DNA from: Russula earlei
Taxonomy: Eukaryota; Basidiomycota; Agaricomycetes; Russulales; Russulaceae
Assembly: GCA_025769875.1 (NCBI GenBank)
Contig: JAGFNK010000178.1
Span: 31,303-95,302, forward strand
Reading direction: 5' to 3'
Length of the DNA stretch: 64,000 nt
The position numbers were made by a program, and so were the translations under genes. Within the stretch, counting starts at the first letter, position 1. Each line of letters begins with the position of its first letter. Under the pieces are notes generated by a model. That model had not been told where the DNA came from. It saw nothing but the letters and a program-made list of their open reading frames with translations, and did not search any database. Of the stretch, positions 23,135 to 32,914 are shown one piece after another.

Positions 23135-25325
23135 TTAGGAAAGCGACCGGGCGATCTCTTCCTGGCCCACGCCGTCCGCGATCGCCCTTGCGACGGCTTC
23201 GCACGCGTTCATGATGCGGTTGTTGGCCTGGCCGGGGTAATACCACGCCGAAAGCGCCTGCGTAGTCGTGGACCCTTTCCTCAGCGGACCGCGCTCCGAG
23301 GCATAACAATCGAAAGAAAGGGGGACGAACGATCATGAGATAGTACGAGAACAGGACCCAACCCTCCGCCCAGTTCGTTTTGGCATCGGCCGTGACGTAG
23401 TTGACGAGGAAGCACGCGCCGACGAGGAGAACGACTTCGAACATATCTGCGACGTTCCTTTCGGCCCGGGTGTCCAATCACGAGAGAGGTGTCTCTTACC
23501 AAAGAGCATGTGCATGGGCTTGTTCAGCCACCAGCCAAGGAGCGTGAGGAGAGGCATCCAGAAAAGGAGGAACTGTATGCTCAGGTCGATCGCGCGGGCC
23601 TCGGCGAGGAGATCCGGTGGCTCTGGGGGGCGGAAGAAGCGCCGCAGGCAGGAGCGGACGGAGAAGATGAGGGCGATGGTGCCGTCGGCAGAAAAGGATA
23701 CGAATGGGAGGAGGACGATGCCGAACCACCTGCAGAGGAGAGTGAGCACACCGGACACGAGAGCGGCGAAAACGTGGGGGGGAGAACGCACTCTTCTTGG
23801 ATGTCGGATTGTCTGCGCACAAACTCGATGCTGTCCACGAGCTGCGGGGGGAGAGAGATCACGTCAGAATGGAGCGACATGGGGTACACGGAGGGCGAAA
23901 GGGGCGATGGCCCCACACACGAATGCGGCTGTCACGGCCACGAGCGCAACGGTGACGGTCAGGAGGATGAGACAGGCCAAGGGATTGACGTCGGGTGTTG
24001 CCTCGGCAAGCTCGCGTTCCTTGAGGAGTGCTTCAGGGGGGACGTCGGGATGTGGCTGAAAAAGATCGTTCTGGCCCGGAGGATCGTGCAAGTAGAAGCG
24101 CGAGCAGACATAGCTACGGGGCGTGTCAGATAGGGTCAAGACCCGATGCGCGCCCGCGTTGTGAGGAGGGAACCAACATAATGAGGAGGATGACGGCGAA
24201 GCCGCGACTCATGCGGAGAATATCCCGCCTGAGGGAATCCGATGGACCAAAGGAGCCCCCGGCTCTGTCGGAAATACTGCCATCGATGGAAGCGAAGAAG
24301 GCGGCGGGAATGGTTAGTCCAAGGACACTGCCGTAGCTTGAGCACCTCCTCCCGAGATAAAGTACAAAAGGCACAGACCCAACTGTGAGAAGGGTGAGAT
24401 TCAACTGGGCGCGGTGAGGGTGTAGCTTCTGTTCCCATATTCTGGCGCCGCCCATGAGGAAGGCCGTTCCCGGGACGAGTAGCAAGTGCAGCAGAACGAC
24501 GCCTTGGGAATCGAGGGCCAATGTGAACACATTTCAAAATGGTACAAAGTCGAACGCTCACCTGTGATTGTGGATTGGAGAAGCTTGAGCCTACGTCCGG
24601 TCAGCTATGCCCTGCGGCGCGCAGATGCCAGGGACACATACTCGCATCGAACAAGGAGGATGACGCCGAGGGTCGCTTCGACGATGCTGGCGTCCACGAG
24701 GCAGCGTGAGAATGTGATGCGCATACAGAGCGGAAAATGGACGACGCACTTGTTCAACGTGATGACGATCAAGTCGCCCAGGTCGGGACCGCAGTACATT
24801 GCGAGCTGCTCTCCGCCCCACTCGAATATTTTTTCGAGGGCTACGATTGAGAGGAAAGAGACTGGATAGAGGGACAGAAAGGAAAATAAATAAAAGAACA
24901 GAGTTGCGACATACGCGCAAAGGTGAGCCCATGCGTCCATTCTTTCAAGTGGGACGCCCACGCAAGGGGGATGAAGATGAACAAAACATTCAGCCCTGAC
25001 TTATGGGTTGAGCGGGGGAGCGATTCGGATGGGAAGGAAACGGACATGAAGAGCAGACGATGGCTCGCGCGCTCCGCCTCCAGCTGATCCAAGGCCTGTC
25101 CTTCCCCGAGAAGCGAAGGAAGAAGCGACCGAGACGGACTGGATCCTTCGTGCGATGGCGCGGAAGTGTTGGGCCATCCTGCGCGACTTGGTCTTCGAAG
25201 GCCATGAAGGGAGAGTCGAGGACTCGGTTCAAGAACCTCGCCTCGAGGATATGGGAACGGGTACGTCCGGAGCCGGGAAACGCACACTGGCAAGGAGGTG
25301 GTGCGTCGAGTGACGGGGTAGACAT
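23135..25325 (-). CDS. CAX-family cation/proton antiporter (VCX1/VNX1-like)
   Basis: A vacuolar-type exchanger of Ca2+ or monovalent cations for protons. The start is MSTPSLDAPPPCQ at 25325. A 5' intron joins RRSARAIVCSS to WLNVLFIFIPLAWASHLKEW, restoring the first membrane segment. Next come EKIFEWGGEQLAMYCGPDLG, DLIVITLNNIVEATLGVIL (across a further intron; the family's NNxVE signature), GVVLLHLLLVPGTAFLMGGA, IWEQKLHPHRAQLNLTLLTV and IPAAFFASIDG. The cytosolic loop holds DLFQPHPDVPPEALLKEREL. The second half gives LACLILLTVTVALVAVTAAF, MFEVVLLVGACFLVNYVTAD, AKTNWAEGWVLFSYYLMI and, after an intron, ALSAWYYPGQANNRI, ending at 23135. The frame with DAKTNWAEG before the last segment is typical of fungal CAX proteins. 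Ion preference cannot be read from the sequence. Confidence 0.82.
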
Positions 25326-25421
25326 TCTATCATCTAGTTTGTCTAGTACAATGTTATTTCACGAGTGGACTCTGCGGTCCCGGCTACACTAAGACTCCTC
25401 CTAATGTCTACTAGACGCCGT

Positions 25422-26179
25422 CTACCTTCCGGGGGGCGGAAGCGGAATGTGTCGACTTCTGACCGAACCGCTGACCGAACCGCCGCCGACCGAGAAGACC
25501 GGTGAGCGTGGAGTTCCCGGGCGTGGAGTTCCCGGCCCGGTCAGCCCCAGCGCGTTTCGGAGCGGAGTGCCCGCAGAGCCTGGAGCAACATCATAACCAG
25601 GCTGAAAGCGTCGCAAACTCGGCGGGGGGGACTGAGGTTCGTGGTGGGACGGAGTGGGAGTCCCGGGCGTGGGCCCAGCCTCAATCGCGAGCTGATGGTG
25701 CACATCGTGCTTCGAAAACCGATCATACGGATTTAGTCCTTGCCTTATGTCGTTGTAGTGATAATGTTCATCTAGAATCTCCTGACCGTCCTCCAAGTGT
25801 CGTCTGTGACTTTCCTCCAAATGAGGCGGAGTGTGTCCGGGCGGATACTTCCTAAGTTCGTTTGATAACGAAAAAGGAATTGGCTCCTGGCTCGGAGGAA
25901 TTCCATAATGAACCGGGACTGGGAGTGGGACCCAACCAAAATGAGGATGGGGATACATTCTCTTCTCATGCCTTCTCATTGGCGCGAGAGATCGCCTTTC
26001 GAGGGACCCATCAATACCAGAGTTTGGACCGGGTTCATACGCTCTGCAAGGACAAGTCGACTTCGGGTATGCAACAGGACATGAAGAGAGGCATACCTGG
26101 CGTAGCTTGAAGGAACCGCGAACGATGGATGGATGGCAAAGGCAAGGCCGAGAATCCCGAAGACAGAGGAAGCGTGCAT
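25422..26179 (-). CDS. Secreted-protein family member B, 234 aa
   Basis: Exon 1 is 26097-26179 (83 nt) and exon 2 25422-26043, with a 53-nt phase-2 intron between; together they make 235 codons including the stop. The start gives a signal peptide, MHASSVFGILGLAFAIHPSF followed by A. The mature part has a dibasic MRRHEKRMYPHPHFG like gene A (RWHEKR), then a His/Pro-rich middle (EESHRRHLEDGQEILDEHYH) and a C-terminal third of Pro/Gly/Thr low complexity (GTPRPGTPRSPVF). No known domain. The stop lies only about 100 bp from the CAX start codon, so this transcript must end in or near the CAX promoter. Signal-peptide and intron homology to A and C is clear; the function is unknown. Confidence 0.72.
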
Positions 26180-26760
26180 TGTCAACGTCACTCCGTGACA
26201 ATAGCGGATTGGGATGATGAAAAGGTCGTGGGAAGTGGCCGTGGTATGAACAGAGGGGTGGCGTAGAGATCGTGGAAAGGTCGCGAGTCGGTATCCAGCA
26301 CCGACGAAGGCGAGCGCAGCTGGAGAGAATTGGAACCGCAAGTGGTGCTTTATATCCTCCGTGGAAAGCCCCCTCCATTCTTTGCTGAAGTTAGGAAGAA
26401 GTTCTGAAGGTGATGCGGAGGCATCGGATAAATCGCATCACGGTGATCTTCCTACCGCTCTGCATTTTGATGCATTCGATGAAGCCTGAACTGAAAGCTG
26501 TGGGCGCGACTCATCTCATGAAGCGCATTGCAATGCGCTCCCAATGACGGTTGCCAAGTTAACGACCTCGAGCTAACCGTGACCGCACTGCCAGAGTCGC
26601 TACCGTGCTCGCGCCGCGGAAATGCACGGTCGGCCCTGTATCGTTGGCGTTGGCGTAAACGGGCCCGAACACGGGACCGGGACCAACGAGCTACGAGCAA
26701 CGTACTCATGCATGCTTGCGCGTCGAAAAATCAGAGTGTATTTGCGACGATGCGGCCTTA
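26180..26760 (-). promoter_or_regulatory. Promoter of secreted-protein gene B
   Basis: Minus strand: GGATATAAAGC near 26346-26356 is a TATA box, preceded by CTTTCCACGGA as in A and C. The sequence out to about 26700 aligns with that upstream of gene C (for example GTTGGCGTAAACGGG in both), so the whole promoter was duplicated. Confidence 0.6.
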
Positions 26761-27232
26761 GTTCAATTCGATCAAAATGGCATCAGTAGAATTGTGGGGA
26801 TTCGAGCTGATGACACCTTCGAGTGGGTGCGTCTCCTGTGCTTTGATGATGATGTGGTCCGAGTTGGCACCTGAATCTGGTGGGTGATTGGCAAGTGATG
26901 TGTGAGGTTCTCATGAGCAATGCCACAGTGAGTCGCCGCAATGCGAGCATAGATTTGTGAGGGCACTGCCAAATTTCTGTTCAGCTCGGTACCCCTCGTT
27001 ATATGTTTCGTCGTTCAGTGGATTGATGCATTTGTGAAACCAAGTTTAATTGTCCGAATGAATGGGTGGCCTGACTGGCCTCGGATATCCGACCGCTTAA
27101 GAGTTTTCTTCCATGAATAGGACTCTGTACATGCTGGACGTCTGCGTCCCCTTTAGCTGTGAACGTTTACCGTATCTATACACCTCTTTCAACGTCGTGG
27201 GGACTCGGACACTGTGAATATCCTGTAGGCAC

Positions 27233-27773
27233 TGTTGTAAAATTCCTGAGCGCGAGTGAACTCGATCGCGAGCGCACGAGAACGAGTGAGTTGTCCCCTC
27301 AGTCGATAAATATACCCGTGCCATTAGGCCACCCTAAGTGGATCTAGCTATTTACAACAATTAGTACCTAGACTAATTAACTAGTCTGGATGTCTATTGG
27401 CTCGATCATTGTCCCGTTTCTTGCATACCCTTCGTCCGCGGACTTACAGAATCCGCATCTGTTTCCTACTTATATGAGTAGACAAAATACTTACCTTCCC
27501 TCAGTGATCGCTTACGCGCGCGAGTCACTGAGGTATGTTCCTTTAGCTACCCTTTTCTTACGTTCCATAAGAGCTCATACCTGGATAGCACAGTCATTGC
27601 TTATTCAGGTAATATATCTTCAGTGATTGCTTACGCGCGCGAGTCACTGAGCACAGTCATTGCTTATTCAGCGACCCTTGCGAGTGCGAACGTGTAGGCC
27701 TCCCTTCGGACGCGGCACTCACTCACAAAAACTGTCATTTCTCCCACTCTCGTTGAACCCCAAAGTTTCTACA
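27233..27773 (+). repeat. 5' LTR of the young copia element
   Basis: It begins TGTTGTAAAATTCCTGAGCG and ends AAAGTTTCTACA. It contains short internal repeats, among them CAGTGATYGCTTACGCGCGC twice and CACAGTCATTGCTTATTCAG twice. The GGTTATGGG just after it is the likely primer-binding site, shared with the older element (GGTAATGGG). Confidence 0.92.
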
Positions 27774-27777
27774 GGTT

Positions 27778-29073
27778 ATGGGCTCTGGCCCTCAGATGGC
27801 TTCCACATCCTCAGCTGTACCCACAACTCCGTTGCCCGTGCCTGCACCTGGGACTTTTGATCAACTCCCAGCCATTATCCCTCATCTCGAACTGAATGGC
27901 TCCAACTGGGCTGTGTTCACCATGCGCTTCACACAAGCTATGGAGGCAACTGACAGAATGGGGTATTTTGACGGAACCGCCACGCGCCCTGCCCCAGCAA
28001 ACCCGCAGAGTCCAACCGCCGATGAAGACCTGGCTGTGAAGGCCTGGGACCGCAATGACCGCATCGCACGGTTCCTGCTCTGCCAACGTCTCCCCGATGC
28101 TGTTGCAGTACGCATGGGACGTCTCAACACCGCGGAGGCATGCTGGAACTTAGTCTCGCAGGAGTACAAGCTAAAAAGCGAATACGCGCAGAGCGACCGG
28201 CTCCAAGCCTTCTTGGAGAGCCATTGCGCTAAGGGCGTGGACGTTCGTATTTTCCTACAAGATCTCCGCTTCAAGCGTGAGGAGCTCCATGCGTCTGGAG
28301 GCAGTGTTTCCAACGCGGAATACCAGCGCACCGTCCTTCGCAGCATCCCTGAGGAGCTAGCGCGATTCGCGTCCGGACTTATGACAGTGGCGCGACTTAC
28401 CAACACTACTAGCCAAGTCTCCATGGACTCCCTCATCACCTCTATATGCGAAGAAGCGGATTGAATTAAGACCCGCCGCGGGCGCGGCCAACATAGCCAA
28501 AGCTCGGGCAGAAGGGACCAGCAGCCGGACGAGGCCTTAGCTGCTCATGGGTCCGACGACGCTAGGAAGAAGCGTCGCCGAGGCAAGTGCCACAATTGTG
28601 GGAAACCAGGACACTGGGCGCACGAGTGCCGCTCCCCGAAGAAGGAGGGGAATGCAGGAGCGCAGCCCGCACCCAAGTCTGGCAGCACCCCAGCACCCAC
28701 CAAAGCAGAAACCCGACCAGTCGGGTCAGCAAATGCCGTTGCCGACGATGCGGTTGAAGCAGACGGGTTTTGGCTGGCCGAGGAGGCAGACGGCACTGCT
28801 CACATTTCACCCAGTGACTTGACTTGCTCCTTACAGGGAGACGCATGTGTTGAAAGTACAACTGTGGGGGAGCTTTCGAACTCACCTGAAAGGATGCAGC
28901 AGATGGCCGCGTCCATTGTTGTCAACAGCAGCGAGACCCGCATCGAGCTCTACGATTCCGGAGCCACAAAGCATATTAGCCCCTATAGAGGGGATTTCAT
29001 TGGCTATCACCCCCTTTCGCCACCCGTAACTCTCATCACCGCAAATCAGCAGCGATCGGTGTTGGATCGCTAA
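27778..29073 (+). pseudogene. Copia gag and protease region, broken
   Basis: The frame starts MGSGPQMASTSSAVP at 27778. The capsid part (PHLELNGSNWAVFTMRFTQA, VSQEYKLKSEYAQSDRLQAF) ends at an in-frame TGA (28462-28464), one C-to-T change from CGA. The same frame then continues through the zinc knuckle CHNCGKPGHWAHEC at 28588-28629 and the protease motif LYDSGATKHIS near 28950-28980. It is lost at 29071 by a frameshift; in another frame the sense continues (VLHVPKVAYTLVSLGALDQE) and is shifted again near 29240. Gag could still be made as a truncated protein without the zinc knuckle. Confidence 0.85.
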
Positions 29074-29327
29074 CCGTGCAGGTACCAGATGTGGGTGGCT
29101 GGCGCACATTAACACTTCAAGGAGTTCTCCACGTGCCGAAAGTTGCCTACACACTTGTTTCGCTCGGAGCCCTAGATCAGGAGGGCTATTGCATGGAGCT
29201 GCATAATGGATTTTTGGACATTGTCGCTCCGACAGGTGGGTGAGTAGCTCACATACCCCGCAGCGCACGCGGACTATATCGTGTAGAGCGCAGCACTGAA
29301 TACATTCACTCTGTTGAACTTTCAGTC

Positions 29328-32273
29328 ATGGAGCTACATAGACGCCTTGGTCACATCGCAATCGGAAGTGCCCTCAAACTAGTTCAAACAGGAGCAGTTC
29401 GAGGCATTACCATCGACACTACATCCAAGCCGAGCGACTGCGAAGCATGTATATTCGCCCGCGCTACCCGCCTCCCCATACTGAAAGTGCGTCGCAGCAC
29501 TCCCGCTCAGCATTTTGGGGAAGAGATCAACAGCAATCTCTGGGGGCCTGCATCTGTTGCAACACACCAGGGTCGAAAACACTTCATTACATTCACTGAC
29601 TCCGCAACTTGCTATACAGTCGCCTTCCTGTTAACCAAGAAATCTGAAGCCTTCGAAATGTATAGAGCCTTTGAGGCATGGGCAAAGTCACAAGGTCATT
29701 GCAGTGCGATCAAAGTGCTCCGCTCCGACCACGGAGGCGAGTACTTAAGTGGCGCCTTCGACAAGCACCTGGCCGCGGCTGGCACCGCGCGGCGGCTCAC
29801 CACCCATGACACGCCACAGCACAACGGGATCGCAGAGCGCCTTAACAGGACTCTGCTAGAACGCATGCGTGCCCTCTCTCACGAAAGTGGGCTCCCAAAA
29901 TCTCTATGGGGAGAAGCGCTGCGGCATGCTGTCTGGCTCAAGAATCGCACCGCCACCCGCGCACTAGATGGCAAAACACCATATGAAGCGCTGCATAAGG
30001 AACCGCCGGATTTGTCCGCCCTTCACCGGTGGGGCTGCAGTGTATGGGTACACACAAACAACAAGGGTTCTAAGTTGAACCCTAGAGCACGCGAAGGCAA
30101 ATGGCTTGGGGTAGACACTGATTCACATGCCCACAGAATCTATTGGCCCACCACTCGAACTGTAAGTGTCGAGTGCGACGTCTATTTCTCGTCCCGCGCA
30201 CCGCTCGAGGGGGAGCAGCGCATCGCGGTCCCAACCGCTGGAAGCGAGCGGCACGCTGAGGACCCCGGCCTGCATGAAGTCCCCAAAACGCCTACCCATT
30301 CCGAACATCCTGAAGAGGAACCTGACCCCAACCCTGACCTCACACCAGAGTCACCCATTCCGCCTCAATCGCCTGAACCCCTGCCTGCACCAATTCAATA
30401 TCCAGCATCAGAAGAAGAAGTTGAAACCAGCCTTACAGATGGCCCTCGATGCTCCACCCGCCTTCGCAAACCCTCACGCGCCATCCGTGACCTCCAGGCA
30501 GGCGAAGGCATTACTTCCGCATGCCACGGGGCTCCCCGCATACCGCGTGGCATCCGCCTGCCAGGCTCTCTCGACACTGAGGAAGCAGGGGGAGCATGGT
30601 CCATTGCCAATGGCCTGCCCATGCTCCTTGAAGACTTCGCTGGCCTTGAACATGCCTTCGCCACTGCAACTTCCGATGCAGAAGCATTGGAGCCTCGCTC
30701 GCTCACCGAAGCGAAGCGGAGGCCTGATTGGCCCCTCTGGGAGCAGGCCATCAAAGAGGAACTCGCCACACTAAAGACTGCAGGCACTTGGCGACTCGAA
30801 GAACCACCCCCAGGAGCCAACATCATTGGTTCCAAATGGGTCTTCAAGGCCAAAAAGGACGCAGCCGGCAACATCGCGCGCTACAAGGCGCGGCTTGTCG
30901 CCCAAGGATTCAGCCAAATCGGAGGTATCGACTACGATGATACTTATGCACCAGTAGCCCGTCTTGCGTCGTCGCGCGCCATCATAGCCATGGCAAATCG
31001 CCTCCATCTTGAACTCCACCAGGTTGATATCAAAGGGGCCTACCTTAACGGCGTGCTCAACAACCAAGAAATTCTATACATGCAACACCCCCCGGGCTAC
31101 CGAGACCCGGGGGCAGGCACGCGCGTCCTACGTCTCGTGAAGACACTTTATGGGCTCAAACAATCTGGGAGGCGTTGGTACCAGAAACTCTCCTCCATTT
31201 TTGCCTCACTCGGTTTCAAACAGTGCTCTGTTGATCAAGCCGTGTTTTACAAGTCCAGACAAGCCGGGCGCGACATAACGGTCGTTGCTGTGCATGTTGA
31301 CGATTGCACAATTGCGGCGAGCAGCGAGCAACTTGTGACTGAATTCAAGGATGGCCTGCGCGAGCACGTCGAGGTCACTGACCTGGGCGAGCTCCATTGG
31401 ATGCTCGATATTGAGATCCAACGCGACCGCGCGGGCGGCACCATCCACATGTCGCAGCGAGCATATATTGACTTGATCCTTCGTCGCTATCATTTAGACG
31501 AGCTCAAACCACTCTCCACACCCATGGACATACAGTCCCGCCTTACGCACGAGCAGTCACCAACAAGCGCGGCTGAGTCTGCCGCCATGCGTGATGTACC
31601 ATACCGCGAGGCCATCAGCGCCCTCAATTGGGCCACACTTTCCATGCGCCCGGACATCGCCTTTGCAGTGGCCACCGTAGCACGGTTCGCCACAAACCCA
31701 GGCCCAGCGCACTGGCATGCAGTCAAGCGAATTTACCGTTACTTGTCTGGCACACGCGACTTGTGGCTCACTTACGGCGAAACAAAGCGCGTCCTCGAAG
31801 GATATGCGGACGCGGATGGCAGCATGGCCGAGGATCAGCGCGCCATCTCAGGCTACGCGTTCCTCATCGACGGCGGTGCTGTCTCTTGGTCCTCAAAGCG
31901 CCAGGAGATCATTTCGCTCTCGACCACAGAGAGTGAATACGTTGCGGCCACTCACGGGATGAAGGAAGCGCTATGGCTGCGCAGCCTTATCTCAGAAGTC
32001 TTTGGCCCCCTCTCTAATGCCACCACCCTTTTCTCCGACAATCAGTCAGCTATCGCGCTCGCGCGCGACCATCAGTATCATGCCCGGACCAAACACATTG
32101 ACGTCCGGTACCACTGGATTCGATGGGTCATCGAGCAAGGTTCTGCGCGACTCGTGTATTGCCCAACAGATGACATGCTCGCCGACGCGCTCACCAAGGC
32201 GCTCCCTTCTGTAAAGGTCAAACACTTTGCGTCAGGACTCGGCCTGTCCACAAAGCGAGGGGGAGTGTTGTAA
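29328..32273 (+). CDS. Copia pol: integrase, reverse transcriptase, RNase H (981 aa open frame)
   Basis: The open frame begins in the gag-pre-integrase region (MELHRRLGHIAIG, then CEACIFARATRLP). The integrase core shows LRSDHGGEY and GIAERLNR, with 35 residues between Asp and Glu as in DD35E. The position of the first catalytic Asp reads SNLWGPA instead of the usual SDLWGP, so Asp is replaced by Asn (AAT at 29535-29537). Reverse transcriptase: YKARLVAQGFSQIGGIDYDD, VDIKGAYLNG, VAVHVDDCTIAA (the polymerase Asp pair). RNase H: GYADADGSMAEDQRAISGYA, SLSTTESEYVA, FSDNQSAIALARDHQYHART, HIDVRYHWIRW. The stop lies just inside the 3' LTR. The true pol start lies upstream, in the frameshifted region. 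Confidence 0.9.
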   Translation: MELHRRLGHIAIGSALKLVQTGAVRGITIDTTSKPSDCEACIFARATRLPILKVRRSTPAQHFGEEINSNLWGPASVATHQGRKHFITFTDSATCYTVAFLLTKKSEAFEMYRAFEAWAKSQGHCSAIKVLRSDHGGEYLSGAFDKHLAAAGTARRLTTHDTPQHNGIAERLNRTLLERMRALSHESGLPKSLWGEALRHAVWLKNRTATRALDGKTPYEALHKEPPDLSALHRWGCSVWVHTNNKGSKLNPRAREGKWLGVDTDSHAHRIYWPTTRTVSVECDVYFSSRAPLEGEQRIAVPTAGSERHAEDPGLHEVPKTPTHSEHPEEEPDPNPDLTPESPIPPQSPEPLPAPIQYPASEEEVETSLTDGPRCSTRLRKPSRAIRDLQAGEGITSACHGAPRIPRGIRLPGSLDTEEAGGAWSIANGLPMLLEDFAGLEHAFATATSDAEALEPRSLTEAKRRPDWPLWEQAIKEELATLKTAGTWRLEEPPPGANIIGSKWVFKAKKDAAGNIARYKARLVAQGFSQIGGIDYDDTYAPVARLASSRAIIAMANRLHLELHQVDIKGAYLNGVLNNQEILYMQHPPGYRDPGAGTRVLRLVKTLYGLKQSGRRWYQKLSSIFASLGFKQCSVDQAVFYKSRQAGRDITVVAVHVDDCTIAASSEQLVTEFKDGLREHVEVTDLGELHWMLDIEIQRDRAGGTIHMSQRAYIDLILRRYHLDELKPLSTPMDIQSRLTHEQSPTSAAESAAMRDVPYREAISALNWATLSMRPDIAFAVATVARFATNPGPAHWHAVKRIYRYLSGTRDLWLTYGETKRVLEGYADADGSMAEDQRAISGYAFLIDGGAVSWSSKRQEIISLSTTESEYVAATHGMKEALWLRSLISEVFGPLSNATTLFSDNQSAIALARDHQYHARTKHIDVRYHWIRWVIEQGSARLVYCPTDDMLADALTKALPSVKVKHFASGLGLSTKRGGVL

Positions 32274-32806
32274 AATTCCTGAGCGCGAGTGAACTCGATC
32301 GCGAGCGCACGAGAACGAGTGAGTTGTCCCCTCAGTCGATAAATATACCCGTGCCATTAGGCCACCCTAAGTGGATCTAGCTATTTACAACAATTAGTAC
32401 CTAGACTAATTAACTAGTCTGGATGTCTATTGGCTCGATCATTGTCCCGTTTCTTGCATACCCTTCGTCCGCGGACTTACAGAATCCGCACCTGTTTCCT
32501 ACTTATATGAGTAGACAAAATACTTACCTTCCCTCAGTGATCGCTTACGTGCGCGAGTCACTGAGGTATGTTCCTTTAGCTACCCTTTTCTTACGTTCCA
32601 TAAGAGCTCATACCTGGATAGCACAGTCATTGCTTATTCAGGTAATATATCTTCAGTGATTGCTTACGCGCGCGAGTCACTGAGCACAGTCATTGCTTAT
32701 TCAGCAACCCTTGCGAGTGCGAACGTGTAGGCCTCCCTTCGGACGCGGCACTCACTCACAAAAACTGTCATTTCTCCCACTCTCGTTGAACCCCAAAGTT
32801 TCTACA
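32266..32806 (+). repeat. 3' LTR of the young copia element
   Basis: It has the same 541 bp length and the same ends as the 5' LTR. The three differences I see are GCACCTG/GCATCTG, TTACGTGC/TTACGCGC and CAGCAACCC/CAGCGACCC. Confidence 0.92.
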
Positions 32807-32914
32807 GGCACTGTAGGACTACCTTGGTTTTCGCACCGAGGGTGCGTTAGGTAGAGTATCACTCTATCATACCACACACGGATACCATCTATATTGGGAA
32901 CTACGTGTTCTACA

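Larger units (their letters stand above)
27233..32806 (+). mobile_element. Young Ty1/copia LTR retrotransposon
   Basis: The element is 5,574 bp with two 541-bp LTRs and a 5-bp target duplication, GGCAC, at 27228-27232 and 32807-32811. Comparing the LTRs by eye I found three differences, all transitions. A purine-rich tract (AAAGCGAGGGGGAG) precedes the 3' LTR. It carries gag and a long pol frame but has several disabling changes, so it inserted recently yet is probably not autonomous now. Confidence 0.92.

Noticed and set aside
27774..27800. Search for a tRNA gene near the copia primer site and elsewhere
   Set aside because: Only the GGTTATGGG primer-binding sequence was seen; no cloverleaf-like sequence with A and B boxes was recognised anywhere in the window.
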